29,805 nt of DNA. Source: Puniceicoccales bacterium. GTDB lineage: Bacteria; Verrucomicrobiota; Verrucomicrobiia; Opitutales; JAIRLM01. A model generated the notes under the pieces. The model searched no databases and was not told where the DNA came from. It worked only from the letters and a program-made list of their open reading frames with translations. Positions 15,369 through 23,974 of the stretch are shown here, one piece after another. A program made the position numbers and the translations under genes. Numbering within the stretch: the first letter of the stretch is position 1; each line of letters opens with the position of its first letter. The DNA lies in assembly GCA_031282565.1 (NCBI GenBank), contig JAITDL010000088.1, positions 1 through 29,805 of the forward strand, written 5' to 3'.

Positions 15369-16721
15369 GTGGACAGAAGCCAGTGGCAAATTCTTAAATC
15401 GCTGATTGCCATTGAGAGCGTATCGGCAAATGCATCGGCCGCCAAAGCGCTGGTCAGCGCGGCCACTTTGCTGGGCGATGCGCTCTCATCCATGGGCTAT
15501 GAAACGGACTGCGTTGAGGGCTATGGTCCGGCTCCGGTTGTCTGGGCAAGGCGCGGACCAAGCGATGCAAAAACTTCACTGATCATCTACGGCCACTACG
15601 ACGTGCAACCGGCGGAACCACGCGCGCTCTGGGACTCAAACCCGTTTAAGCTCGTAGAAAAAAACGGCATACTCTACGGCCGCGGCGTAGCCGATGACAA
15701 GGGTCCGCTCGTTGCCGTGCTGGCCGCGCTGGGAGACGCAATAAACCTGAAAAATGTGCACATCACTGTGCTGCTGGAGGGTGCAGAAGAAATTGGCAGC
15801 GCAGGGTTTGAGAAATTTCTCATTGATCACATGTGGGAAATTCGCGGCCATGCAGCCATCATCGTCGACGTCGGCTGCCCAGACTGTGAAACGCCAACGC
15901 TGGTCACTGGACTGAGGGGGCTGATGTCATTTGAACTTTCACTGCGCACGGCCACAAAAGACATCCATTCCGGCTACGGAGGATCAACGCCGAACGCGCT
16001 GCATGACCTAATAGACATCTGCAGTGAGTTTCACTGCGAAGATGGGATGGTGGCACTGCGTGGATTTTACCTCGACGTCCGCTTTCCAGAGCCGGATGAA
16101 CTTAAATCATTTAAGCGACTCGACAAGCTGCGGAACCTCGCAGCTGACCTGGGCGTGAAATCTCAGCAGCAGGTTTTTTCTGGCATAGATGCAAGCGCCA
16201 CCCACGGCGTCATGCCATCCCTTGAAATTAATGGCTTCTGGGGCGGACACTGCGGCGAAGGATGCAAAACAATTATTCCAGCGGAGGCATTTGCAAAATT
16301 TACCGTGCGCACAGTTCCTGACCAGCGCTGCGACGTCATGCAGCAGACGATCGGCGATGCTATCAAAAGTAAATGCCAACCCTGGGCTGAGATGAAGCTA
16401 AGCTGTTCGGCGGCCAGCGACGCCTACGCAATTAATTTGGAATCGGCAGATAGAAAATTCGTTGCACTGTTTTCGGCCATGGAACGCGCACTGAAATCGG
16501 AATTTAAAACCCGCCCAATTCGCATGAGGGAGGGTGGAAGTATTGGCATCGTCGGGGCGCTAAAAAAAATACTCGCCGTTGACTCAATTCTAGTTGGCGT
16601 TGTCCCAACGGCATCCAACATCCACGCACCCAATGAAAACTGGCCAGTTGCAACATTCGAGCGCACGCGGCGCTCAATTTGCAAATTCCTAAGCGCCGCA
16701 GCGAAAGCTGCGGTAGCCTAG
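15369..16721 (+). CDS. M20-family metallopeptidase (dipeptidase-like)
   Basis: The 450-residue protein is an M20 zinc peptidase of the dipeptidase/carnosinase branch, cytoplasmic, cleaving short peptides or acyl-amino acids. The two-metal site is readable: His76 and Asp78 in YGHYDVQP, the bridging Asp in GRGVADDKG (109-110), the Glu pair 140-141 in EGAEEIGS, and a late His in NIHAPNE. The lid domain has DIHSGYGGSTPNALH, as in this branch. GTG at 15369 is the start; there is no Shine-Dalgarno, and only a weak TTTACT/CAACAT pair lies upstream. It is divergent from pheT with an 84-base gap and convergent with the small 16990 gene. The exact substrate cannot be told. Confidence 0.93.
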   Translation: MDRSQWQILKSLIAIESVSANASAAKALVSAATLLGDALSSMGYETDCVEGYGPAPVVWARRGPSDAKTSLIIYGHYDVQPAEPRALWDSNPFKLVEKNGILYGRGVADDKGPLVAVLAALGDAINLKNVHITVLLEGAEEIGSAGFEKFLIDHMWEIRGHAAIIVDVGCPDCETPTLVTGLRGLMSFELSLRTATKDIHSGYGGSTPNALHDLIDICSEFHCEDGMVALRGFYLDVRFPEPDELKSFKRLDKLRNLAADLGVKSQQQVFSGIDASATHGVMPSLEINGFWGGHCGEGCKTIIPAEAFAKFTVRTVPDQRCDVMQQTIGDAIKSKCQPWAEMKLSCSAASDAYAINLESADRKFVALFSAMERALKSEFKTRPIRMREGGSIGIVGALKKILAVDSILVGVVPTASNIHAPNENWPVATFERTRRSICKFLSAAAKAAVA

Positions 16722-16738
16722 GAATTAGTTACCGTCCC

Positions 16739-16990
16739 CTATAAAATAATGCCGACGCCGTAATTAACGAGCCCCCCATCTCGGCGTCTTAACCTCACGC
16801 CACCTACGACGGCTGCCATTCTGTCACCTGCATCAAATGCGTTTACTTCGACGCCAAAATTAAACCACGGAGTGTTGATGTCTAGTGCAAATATTCCCCG
16901 TGCACGGGGTACGTCATTATTAGGTAATGCAACACCATTATTTACAGGTGCTTGTGGCGCTTGTGGCGCTTGTGGTACTATTCCGTTCAT
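16739..16990 (-). CDS. Small orphan protein with QAP repeats
   Basis: This is an 83-residue protein without a recognisable family. The ATG at 16990 is supported by AAGGA eight bases upstream; the frame extends further 5' to an ATG at 17056 but without such a site. The N-terminus has three QAP units encoded by a nine-base tandem repeat, then an Asn/Val-rich segment and a C-terminal half that alternates hydrophobic and polar residues (WFNFGVEVNAFDAGDR, then VVGGVRLRRR), which suggests a small beta-barrel or beta-sandwich. It lies 135 bases downstream of birA on the same strand and may be co-transcribed. Its stop is 17 bases from the stop of the convergent peptidase. Confidence 0.6.
   Translation of the reverse strand: MNGIVPQAPQAPQAPVNNGVALPNNDVPRARGIFALDINTPWFNFGVEVNAFDAGDRMAAVVGGVRLRRRDGGLVNYGVGIIL
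16950..16976. repeat. Three tandem 9-base repeats inside the 16990 gene
   Basis: GCTTGTGGC occurs at 16950-16958 and 16959-16967, and GCTTGTGGT at 16968-16976. On the minus strand these encode the QAP units of the small protein. In-frame slippage could change the number of units. Confidence 0.85.
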
Positions 16991-17125
16991 AATTTCTATC
17001 CTTTTCACTTTTAGGAATCGCACCGCATATGGGACCTCCCAACAGCCGGCTGTCATTCCAGGCTGGTTGGCCTTGGATGTTTTGGCACATTGTCAAGGAA
17101 TTTGTTGTGCTATTCCACTAAGCTA

Positions 17126-17734
17126 CTATCGCACATATGCTTTAGCAATTTCCTCTCCGAGCATTGTCGCAATTACGGCGCAGATGCGCGGGATTACGTC
17201 GCCTGGGGCCAACGATTTAACGGATTCTATTGAGCCAACCGGCTGGGCGCAATGGCTTTGCAAATTTTCGTCCACGACCAAATTTATGCCAATCCCAATG
17301 ACCGCCATCGTCCTAGCAGTCTCAACTAGAATGCCACCAACTTTTTTCCCGTTCAGCATTAGGTCGTTGGGAGCCTTCACCGCCAGCGGGACTGAAAATT
17401 CCGTGGAAAACATTTCCGCAACTCTAGCGGCAAATTTGAACGCGAATGTCGATAGGTCGCAGTTTAATCCCATGTCGGCCACGGCCACTGACATGTACAC
17501 ATTTCCCCTAGCCGCGCCGTGCCATTTTCTGCCGCAGCGACCTCTCCCGGCTAATTGCCTGTCTGCGATGACAATGGCTTTTTTTTCGCCGCCGCGCAGC
17601 AGCTCCCAGGCAAGATCCTGAGTGCTCTCCGCCTCCTCCAGATGGCGGACCGTGAAACCATGGGGCATGTCGTTCCCGTGGAAAACTTTCAGGATTTCAT
17701 CATCCCCATGCCAAGTGCTGCGATTACTATCCAT
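17126..17734 (-). CDS. birA: Biotin--[acetyl-CoA-carboxylase] ligase, without DNA-binding domain
   Basis: The 202-residue protein is a monofunctional biotin protein ligase. It has the adenylate-binding loop GRGRCGRKW (63-71), the segment KAPNDLMLNGKKVGGILVE (120-138) and GIGINLVV, all conserved in BirA. It joins biotin to the carrier domain of acetyl-CoA carboxylase. There is no N-terminal winged helix, so it should not act as a biotin-operon repressor. The usual KWPND motif is KAPND here, a Trp-to-Ala change beside the catalytic Lys120. The C-terminal SH3-like domain seems very short or missing. ATG at 17734 is used; Met23 (17668) is an alternative. The gene is divergent from the 17768 gene, whose putative -35 box shares one base with the birA start codon. 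Confidence 0.92.
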   Translation of the reverse strand: MDSNRSTWHGDDEILKVFHGNDMPHGFTVRHLEEAESTQDLAWELLRGGEKKAIVIADRQLAGRGRCGRKWHGAARGNVYMSVAVADMGLNCDLSTFAFKFAARVAEMFSTEFSVPLAVKAPNDLMLNGKKVGGILVETARTMAVIGIGINLVVDENLQSHCAQPVGSIESVKSLAPGDVIPRICAVIATMLGEEIAKAYVR

Positions 17735-17761
17735 TGACAGTTTGCAAACGGCGTCTTTAGT
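17734..17761 (+). promoter_or_regulatory. Putative leaderless promoter of the 17768 gene and the nusA cluster
   Basis: Perfect TTGACA at 17734-17739, a 16-base spacer, and TTTAGT at 17756-17761 (four of six consensus bases). Six bases separate the -10 box from the ATG at 17768. The -35 box begins on the first base of the birA start codon on the other strand, so the two transcription units are packed head to head. Confidence 0.5.
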
Positions 17762-17767
17762 GGGTCC

Positions 17768-18382
17768 ATGTCAACGGAAAATGTTCCGAACAAACCCAAG
17801 GCGCCGTGCCGCATCCTGCCGCTTATCTTTGGCCAACGGAAGAAAATCCTCGGCCTATTGATGGTGCTCTGCGCCGTCGGCGCATTCCTCTTTGCCCGCG
17901 AAGGTTGGCGAAAGTTCCAGCTGCGCTGCGCCAGGAACAATTTTCCATCACTTTCAGAGGCCACGGCGGCGGTGGAGATTTTTTCACACAAATATAACTC
18001 TATGCCAATTGGCGCGCTGGTTTCCTTCGCCCATGGAAATTCCCTATCGCAATCAGGAGACTGGGACAAAGCCGCCGCGATCTACGGCCGCTGCGGTCAA
18101 TTAAAATCAGCTAGGCTTGACGGAGTTGCATCAATAGCCGAAGCCATTTGCCTGTTTCGCACGGGAAACATCTCAAGCGCCGAAAGGCTCCTGTTTAACA
18201 TCGGCGAAGACGACAGCCAAACCAATTCAGTCCGCGCGGCCGCCTACTATTTTCGGGCGCTCATTGCCAATGAAAACGGCCAACGCAACGTCGCAACAGC
18301 CTCATTGGAGGCCATGGAGCAGCTGAAGGAATGCGGTCCGTGGCTTGGCAGGGCGGCGCTGCTTTCGCTGTCCATTCGCTAG
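17768..18382 (+). CDS. Membrane-anchored TPR-like protein
   Basis: The 204-residue protein has a basic N-terminus, one transmembrane helix (about residues 27-43), and an alpha-helical, Ala-rich periplasmic part (about 57-204) with TPR-type helix pairs, for example SQSGDWDKAAAIYGRCG and FRTGNISSAERLLFNIG. It resembles the YfgM type of anchored TPR proteins in layout, though I cannot assign it firmly. Such proteins act as scaffolds or chaperone partners at the inner membrane. The ATG at 17768 fits the promoter just upstream. Its stop directly abuts the yraN reading frame, so it is likely the first gene of the yraN-nusA-infB-rbfA cluster. Confidence 0.7.
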   Translation: MSTENVPNKPKAPCRILPLIFGQRKKILGLLMVLCAVGAFLFAREGWRKFQLRCARNNFPSLSEATAAVEIFSHKYNSMPIGALVSFAHGNSLSQSGDWDKAAAIYGRCGQLKSARLDGVASIAEAICLFRTGNISSAERLLFNIGEDDSQTNSVRAAAYYFRALIANENGQRNVATASLEAMEQLKECGPWLGRAALLSLSIR

Positions 18383-18394
18383 GTGCGCGATGCC

Positions 18395-18784
18395 ATGGCC
18401 CATCTGGCGCAGAATCGCGGCCGCTGGGGTGAATACGTGGCGGTGCGTCACTTGCGGTCGAAGGGCTTACGAATTATGCACCGCAATTGGCGACACGGCC
18501 ACGGCGAGATAGACATCGTAGCCATGGACGGCGAAACGATTGTTTTCGTTGAGGTAAAAACCAGAAGTTCTCCAAATATGATCGGCGGCTACGCTGCCGC
18601 TGCCGCGCCGGCGAAACGTAAAACCCTGCGCAGGACCATAGATGCCTTCATCGGTCAGTTCGGCGAAAACGTCCCCCACTGGCGCTTCGACGTCGTAGAA
18701 ATCCTAACGCCGCCGCGAAACTATTTTGCTGAGCAAATTTTTCATTTTGAACGAGTTCCACTAGATCAGAGCGCCGCCGGCTGA
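18395..18784 (+). CDS. YraN family (UPF0102) endonuclease-like protein
   Basis: The roughly 129-residue protein belongs to the YraN/UPF0102 family, which has a restriction-endonuclease-like fold. The core is present: GRWGEYVAVRHL at the N-terminus, NWRHGHGEIDIVA with the catalytic-type Glu and Asp, and VFVEVKTR with the second Glu and the Lys. The function of the family is poorly defined; links to DNA processing are known only by fold. The start is ATG at 18395 or, four codons earlier, GTG at 18383, which directly follows the stop of the TPR-like gene; neither has a Shine-Dalgarno. It lies between that gene and nusA. Confidence 0.9.
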   Translation: MAHLAQNRGRWGEYVAVRHLRSKGLRIMHRNWRHGHGEIDIVAMDGETIVFVEVKTRSSPNMIGGYAAAAAPAKRKTLRRTIDAFIGQFGENVPHWRFDVVEILTPPRNYFAEQIFHFERVPLDQSAAG

Positions 18785-18858
18785 TGTATTTTTTGAAAAT
18801 GTATCCGTGCTGGCTTGACATCTGGCCATGGTGGCGTAGGTGAATGACGGCCCGGACC

Positions 18859-20172
18859 ATGAGTCAGCAAATTTTGACCGTTTTGGAATACATGGAAAAA
18901 GAGAAGGGCATTCCACGTGCCGAGATGGTTCGTACAATTTCCGAAGCCATCGCCATCGCCGCCCAGAAAAGCATAAATGCCGAACAGGTCCTGGAGGTGG
19001 CAATCAATCCTAAAACCGGCGCTCTGAAGGCCTATGCCCTGCTTCGCGTGGTGGATTCAGTCGGCGACGCCAATAGGGAAATCCACGTGCAGAAGGCTGC
19101 CGAGGAGGATCCTTCGGTTAAGATCGGCGACACGGTTCGCAGGGAAATTGATCCCGTAATTCTTGGACGCATTGCCGCACAGGCCGCCCGCAGCGCCATC
19201 ACGCAGAGCGTGAGGGAACACGAACGGACACGGGTAGCTGGACAGTACGAGCGGCGCGTTGGCAAGATTGTCAGCGGCACCATAATGCGTCGCGAAATTC
19301 GCGAAAGCCGCTTCGCCGAAAAGGGATCGACAACAGATTTTGTCGTCAACGTCGACGGAACGGAGGGCATGTTGGCTCAGCGCGATATCATTCCAGGAGA
19401 GGAATTTCGCCCAGGTGACGGCGTACGCGCCATACTTATCGGTCTCGGCAGCAACGGCTACGGACCTATGCTAACCCTATCACGCACATCGCCAAAATTC
19501 GTCGCCGCCCTACTGCATTTGGAGATATCGGAATTGGCCGATGGCACCGTGGAAATTGTTCGCCTCGTACGCGATGCCGGCTATCGCACAAAAATTGCCG
19601 TGCGCAGCAATGACAGACGCGTCGATCCCGTTGGCGCCTGCGTCGGATCCCATGGAATTCGCATTAAAAACATAATCAAGGAATTAGGCGGCGAAAAAAT
19701 CGACGTAATTGCCTATTCCGATGACCTGCAAAAATTTTTCCATGAGGCGCTGCGGCCCGCGATTCCGCAAAATGTGCACGTCGACGCCGCCGATCAGCGG
19801 ATCCGCTTCGAGGTGCCTGAGAGCGACTTGGCACTTGTCATCGGCCGCGGCGGGAAAAACGCCCGCCTGACGTCGCGACTGCTCAACTGGCGCCTGGACA
19901 TCTCAACGGCAAATTCCGGCCAGGCTAAATTCGACATGAACGTCCAGCAGGCAACGGAATCCCTCAACGCCAGCATAGGCCTCGACGCCGCATGCTCCGC
20001 GCGCCTCATCGGCATAGGAATAACAACACCGGAAGCCCTTGATGGTGTGACAGTTGCCGATTTGGTCGACGCCGGCCTCGAAATGAAAGACGCCGTTTCC
20101 GCCGTCGACGCCTATAAAAATTACAAAAAAAATCGCTCCGCCACCGCCGCGACACAGGCTGAACAATCATAA
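18859..20172 (+). CDS. nusA: Transcription termination/antitermination factor NusA
   Basis: The 437-residue protein has the NusA layout: an N-terminal RNA-polymerase-binding domain starting QQILTVLEYMEKEKGI, an S1 domain (KIVSGTIMRRE to about GVRAILIG), two KH domains (VGSHGIRIKNI and VIGRGGKNARLTS) and one short C-terminal helix-hairpin-helix region (GITTPEALDGVTVADLVDAGL). NusA binds the elongating polymerase and modulates pausing, termination and rRNA antitermination. It has one C-terminal module, not the two acidic repeats of E. coli. ATG at 18859 matches homologues; an ATG five codons upstream is less likely. A perfect TTGACA at 18815-18820 suggests an own promoter, but its -10 (TAGGTG) is poor. 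The usual rimP gene is not in front of nusA. Confidence 0.96.
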   Translation: MSQQILTVLEYMEKEKGIPRAEMVRTISEAIAIAAQKSINAEQVLEVAINPKTGALKAYALLRVVDSVGDANREIHVQKAAEEDPSVKIGDTVRREIDPVILGRIAAQAARSAITQSVREHERTRVAGQYERRVGKIVSGTIMRREIRESRFAEKGSTTDFVVNVDGTEGMLAQRDIIPGEEFRPGDGVRAILIGLGSNGYGPMLTLSRTSPKFVAALLHLEISELADGTVEIVRLVRDAGYRTKIAVRSNDRRVDPVGACVGSHGIRIKNIIKELGGEKIDVIAYSDDLQKFFHEALRPAIPQNVHVDAADQRIRFEVPESDLALVIGRGGKNARLTSRLLNWRLDISTANSGQAKFDMNVQQATESLNASIGLDAACSARLIGIGITTPEALDGVTVADLVDAGLEMKDAVSAVDAYKNYKKNRSATAATQAEQS

Positions 20173-20195
20173 TATCCTTAACATCATAGAGCACA

Positions 20196-22808
20196 ATGAG
20201 TACGCGCGTATATTTGCTTGCGAAAAGACTCGGGATCTCCAGTCGCGACCTGATTGAAATTCTCAGGGGGAAGGGCTTCGATGTCAGCAGCGCATCGAGC
20301 TCCGTTGCAGATATTTACGCCGAGGATCTGCTGCGAGAATTTGGAAAAGCAGGCACCTCCAACACTGCCGTTGAGCCCGTTGCCGACGCAGCCATCCCGA
20401 ATGTGGACAGTAGGCTGATCGTTGCGAATTCCAAAGAAATTATTGAGGCAGCGGCATTTACACCACAAAATCGCAGCGACATCGCCAAGCCACGTGCAGG
20501 CGATGACGTCGAACGGCCGGCCACAGTCCCAATTTTAAGTCGCAGCCAGCCGCAGGCGGCACCCAACGAACCGCGGCGCATGATCCCACTGGATAGAATT
20601 CAGCAGACGAACAAGTTCGGCGGCGGCAAATTCGGATTCCGCGGAGGAGGAGATAGGCGCCACGGGGGCGGAAATTTTGGCGGAGGAAGCCGCTTCGGGT
20701 CGCCCAGTGATCAGCGCAGCGGAGGGCAGCAATCTCCTTCACACCCTTCCGGCGGAAAACCTTATCCATCAAACGATCGCCCCGGAGAGCGGCGACATTT
20801 TTCTCCGGGACTAAATAATCGCAGCGGCGGCGAGCGGCGCCACGGCCAAGGCGGAGATTTTCGCGTGCCGCCAAGAACTCAGCAGCCGGATCGCAAGCGC
20901 CCACAGTTTGTCCCTCCGCCACAGCGCTTTAATCAACTTAACCCCAACCCGCGCAGCGCGGTAGTTTCGCAGCAAATTACTCAGAATCAATCAAATGGAA
21001 GAGACGGAAAAGCCCTACGATTGAGATTCCCCATGTGCGTCAGGGAATTTGCGCCGGAAATCGGGCTTAAGCCGTTCCAGCTAATCTCCGAGCTCATGCA
21101 GCTAGGCATCTTTGCGTCGATGAATTACCTCGTCGACGAAGCCCTGGCCAAGCGCATCGGAGAAAAATTGTCAATTGCCATCGAAGCGGTGCAAGATCGT
21201 GCGCCACAGATTGCTATAAAACAAAACGCCGCCGCAATTCCGCCGGAGCGGGAAGCAGTTTTGGAGTCGCGGCCGCCGGTTGTGTGCGTACTTGGACACG
21301 TTGACCACGGCAAAACTACGCTTTTGGACCGCATTCGCCAAGCTAACGTTGTTGCTGGAGAGGCTGGCGGCATAACGCAACATATTGGTGCCTATGAAGT
21401 TGAAACCGATGGCGGAAAGATAACGTTCATCGACACTCCTGGACACGCTGCATTTTCGAAAATGCGTGAGCGCGGGGCAAATCTCACCGACATAGCCGTT
21501 CTCGTAGTCGCGGCGGACGATGGATTTATGCCGCAAACCGATGAGGCTCTGAAGTTTGTCCAGCGTGCGTCCGTGCCCGTTGTGGTCGCCATCAACAAGG
21601 TCGATGCCAAGGGGGCGAACCGCGAGCGCGTACGCCAACAGATGCAGCAGAGGGGCATAGCCGCGGAAGATTGGGGCGGAGAAACACTTTGCTGTGACAT
21701 CTCTGCCCTGAACGGAGACGGAATTCCACGACTTTTGGAGCTAATTCTCATTCAGGCTGAAATGCTTACACTGAAAGCTGACCGCGGCTGTCCAGTGGAA
21801 GGCGTTGTGCTGGAATCGCAGATTGAGCTCGGCCGCGGACCTACGGCCTCCGTAATAGTCGGCAATGGGACGCTAAAAATCGGCGACGCACTGGTTTGCG
21901 GAGAAAATTACTGCAAAGTGAAGGCCATCGTCGACGATCGCGGAAAACAAATTAGGGAAGCTCTTCCGTCAAAGCCAGTTAAGATCGTTGGATGGAGCGG
22001 CACATTGGCCGCCGGGTCCACATTTGCAGCCGCCGCCAGCGAGAAATCAGCCCGGGAACTTGCGGAAGCGTGTCGCATAAGGGAGCTCCGCGGCGATGCC
22101 CCGCAGCGAACTTCTGCTCCAACTCCGCGGCGCAGAGCATCTTCCGTCGATGCCGAAGACCTGGATGCACTATTTGCCGCCATTGACGCCAAACAGAAAC
22201 GCATGCTGCGCATAATCATAAAGGGTGATGTGCAGGGCAGCGTCGAGGCCCTGGCTGCGTGTCTCTCGGCGATGCCGCAGGATAAAATTGGGCTGGAGAT
22301 AATTAGGTCTGAAGTTGGCCCCGTGTCACTTGGAGATGTGGAATTTGCACGGCCCGTTGGTGCGACGATAGTTGCATTCAACGTGAAACTGGAAAATGGC
22401 GTGCAGGCTGCACTCAAGCAGCACGGGATAGCGATGATACAGCACAATGTAATCTACATGCTCATTGACAGCGTCCGCGACTGCATGGCCGATCTGCTCG
22501 AACCGGAGTTGCACGAGGAAAAACTCGGAGGTGCCCAGGTGAGGCGCGTGTTCAATCTGACCAAGGGCACGATAGCCGGTTGCATGGTAACGGAAGGCAA
22601 GGTGTTACGCGATGCGCAGGCAAGGATTTGGCGCGACGGCGTGCAACTGTTCGACGGGAAAATTTCGTCGCTGCGCCGGGAGAAACTTGACTCCGCCGAG
22701 GTTCGCGCCGGATACGAGTGCGGCATATCTGTCTCCGATTACGATAGTTACGCCGTTGGCGATGTGATCGAGTGCTACAAGATCAACAAAATTAGACAGA
22801 GCCTATGA
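20196..22808 (+). CDS. infB: Translation initiation factor IF-2
   Basis: IF-2 is the GTPase that brings initiator fMet-tRNA to the ribosome. This 870-residue copy has the N-terminal IF2_N helix module (LLAKRLGISSRDLIEIL), a long Gly/Arg/Ser/Pro-rich linker (about residues 140-250), a second IF2_N-like module (FAPEIGLKPFQLISELMQLG), then the G domain with G1 GHVDHGKT (367-374), G3 DTPGHAAF and G4 NKVD, and the C-terminal domains II-IV that bind fMet-tRNA. The linker is arginine-rich with many GG pairs, unlike the Ala/Glu-rich linkers of proteobacteria. It follows nusA after 23 bases and its TGA overlaps the rbfA start as ATGA. No Shine-Dalgarno is visible. Confidence 0.97.
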   Translation: MSTRVYLLAKRLGISSRDLIEILRGKGFDVSSASSSVADIYAEDLLREFGKAGTSNTAVEPVADAAIPNVDSRLIVANSKEIIEAAAFTPQNRSDIAKPRAGDDVERPATVPILSRSQPQAAPNEPRRMIPLDRIQQTNKFGGGKFGFRGGGDRRHGGGNFGGGSRFGSPSDQRSGGQQSPSHPSGGKPYPSNDRPGERRHFSPGLNNRSGGERRHGQGGDFRVPPRTQQPDRKRPQFVPPPQRFNQLNPNPRSAVVSQQITQNQSNGRDGKALRLRFPMCVREFAPEIGLKPFQLISELMQLGIFASMNYLVDEALAKRIGEKLSIAIEAVQDRAPQIAIKQNAAAIPPEREAVLESRPPVVCVLGHVDHGKTTLLDRIRQANVVAGEAGGITQHIGAYEVETDGGKITFIDTPGHAAFSKMRERGANLTDIAVLVVAADDGFMPQTDEALKFVQRASVPVVVAINKVDAKGANRERVRQQMQQRGIAAEDWGGETLCCDISALNGDGIPRLLELILIQAEMLTLKADRGCPVEGVVLESQIELGRGPTASVIVGNGTLKIGDALVCGENYCKVKAIVDDRGKQIREALPSKPVKIVGWSGTLAAGSTFAAAASEKSARELAEACRIRELRGDAPQRTSAPTPRRRASSVDAEDLDALFAAIDAKQKRMLRIIIKGDVQGSVEALAACLSAMPQDKIGLEIIRSEVGPVSLGDVEFARPVGATIVAFNVKLENGVQAALKQHGIAMIQHNVIYMLIDSVRDCMADLLEPELHEEKLGGAQVRRVFNLTKGTIAGCMVTEGKVLRDAQARIWRDGVQLFDGKISSLRREKLDSAEVRAGYECGISVSDYDSYAVGDVIECYKINKIRQSL

Positions 22809-23140
22809 CCATGACAGGGAAGGGAGTACGTCTTGCATCGGTTCTGCAGCGCGAATTGAGCAAGTTGCTGCGCAAAAATTTCCGCAGCGAGAGCACAATG
22901 ATCACAATCACCCATGTATTCATCGGCGACGACATGGCTCATGCGCGCGTGTTTTTTTCCACGCCCGACGAGCACAGCGCAGCTGCCGGTTTAATTTTTT
23001 TGCAAAAGAAAAAAAATGAATTCAAACGCCTCCTAAGCAAGGAGATAGCAATCTGCAAGTTCCCGGAATTGCACTTTCACTTCGACGCCGGCCAGGAAAA
23101 GGAACTGCGCGTGTGCGGCATATTGGACAGCTTGAAATAG
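22805..23140 (+). CDS. rbfA: Ribosome-binding factor A
   Basis: The 111-residue KH-type protein matches RbfA: LASVLQRELSKLLRK at the N-terminus, ITITHVFIGDDMAHARVFFS in the central strands, and FPELHFHFDAG near the end, the family's C-terminal hallmark. RbfA binds 30S precursors and helps mature the 16S 5' end. The start overlaps the infB stop (ATGA), so translation is coupled. A second Met two codons on could be the start. The stop lies only three bases from the stop of the opposite phage protease gene, so nothing separates the operon from the phage-derived pair. Confidence 0.95.
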   Translation: MTMTGKGVRLASVLQRELSKLLRKNFRSESTMITITHVFIGDDMAHARVFFSTPDEHSAAAGLIFLQKKKNEFKRLLSKEIAICKFPELHFHFDAGQEKELRVCGILDSLK

Positions 23141-23143
23141 CAT

Positions 23144-23950
23144 TCAATGCAAACTTTTCATGGACTTGGACATGGGCTCATCGAACAGTGCCGGATGGAT
23201 CTCCCTCACGCTGCGCCAGGCGGTTGTGTAATTTTCGTTTGTCCGTGCCATGCGCTCATTTACGAGCGCTAGCAGATGGCGGCCGGCCCACTGCGCGGCG
23301 CAGCACCCATCGCCCAACTTTCCCCTTAGGTTTAGGGAAACGGCGGAACGGAACTCGACTAACTCGTTCGGCACCATGACATTTGCAGCAATTGGAACAT
23401 CACCGCCGGCCGCTGTCACTTCGCAGTCTCCGTCGCAATTTGCCGAATTCGCACGCTCATTTCCCAGCGGAGTTTCCTCGTTCGCTATGGATTCTACGGA
23501 CAAATTTGGGCAATTTGTCAGGCCAACGGACAGCAGCGAACGTGGTTTAAGTTTATTATCCGCAAGTTTTTCCATCTCCCAACGCGGCGAAAGAAATTTA
23601 TAGTGGGCGTTTTCAAGTAGGTCGATGCCGGCACTGGACCAGCGGACGCGGATCCACAGGCCGTCGCTGCGCGCATCCAGTTGCTGCACCCATCCATAGG
23701 CGCGGGTGTCGCCGTGACCAGCTTGGCCGCGGAAATCTGCGTCGTCGGGATGGCCGATGTAGACCGGAACGCCGCGAAATTTGCGGGCAAGGCGGCTCCA
23801 CAGCCTGCTAAATTTTTCAGCCATTGCCTCGGCAGCCTCGCGATTAACAACCTGAATGCCAAGACGATGTGCATACTCGCCATAGTTAACCAATTTTAAC
23901 CACTCCCATCCACTTGGGGACGATGCGACTCCTGTGAAATTTACAGTCAT
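23144..23950 (-). CDS. Mu gpI-like phage head maturation protease
   Basis: The 268-residue protein resembles the phage Mu protease I family, which cuts scaffold and head proteins during capsid assembly. Family features: RKFRGVPVYIGHPDD (about 57-71), the RAYGWVQQLDARSDGLWIRVRWS strand region, and YKFLSPRWEM with the conserved Ser. The C-terminus (MARTNENYTTAWRSVREIHPALF) matches the usual end of the family, so the gene is not truncated, though it is shorter than Mu gpI. ATG at 23950 has the strong Shine-Dalgarno GGAGGAA. It lies 24 bases downstream of the portal gene in the same direction. No capsid, tail or regulatory genes follow: the next gene is rbfA. It is either a remnant or a kept, domesticated module. 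Confidence 0.85.
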   Translation of the reverse strand: MTVNFTGVASSPSGWEWLKLVNYGEYAHRLGIQVVNREAAEAMAEKFSRLWSRLARKFRGVPVYIGHPDDADFRGQAGHGDTRAYGWVQQLDARSDGLWIRVRWSSAGIDLLENAHYKFLSPRWEMEKLADNKLKPRSLLSVGLTNCPNLSVESIANEETPLGNERANSANCDGDCEVTAAGGDVPIAANVMVPNELVEFRSAVSLNLRGKLGDGCCAAQWAGRHLLALVNERMARTNENYTTAWRSVREIHPALFDEPMSKSMKSLH

Positions 23951-23974
23951 AGAATTCCTCCAAAATTTAAAATG

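Noticed and set aside
14773..15405. A 210-codon plus-strand frame opposite pheT
   Set aside because: It is antisense to the conserved tRNA-binding domain of pheT; its Ser/Arg/Pro-rich sequence is typical of a shadow.
16950..16976. CRISPR-like tandem repeat
   Set aside because: The unit is nine bases with no spacers and encodes QAP in frame.
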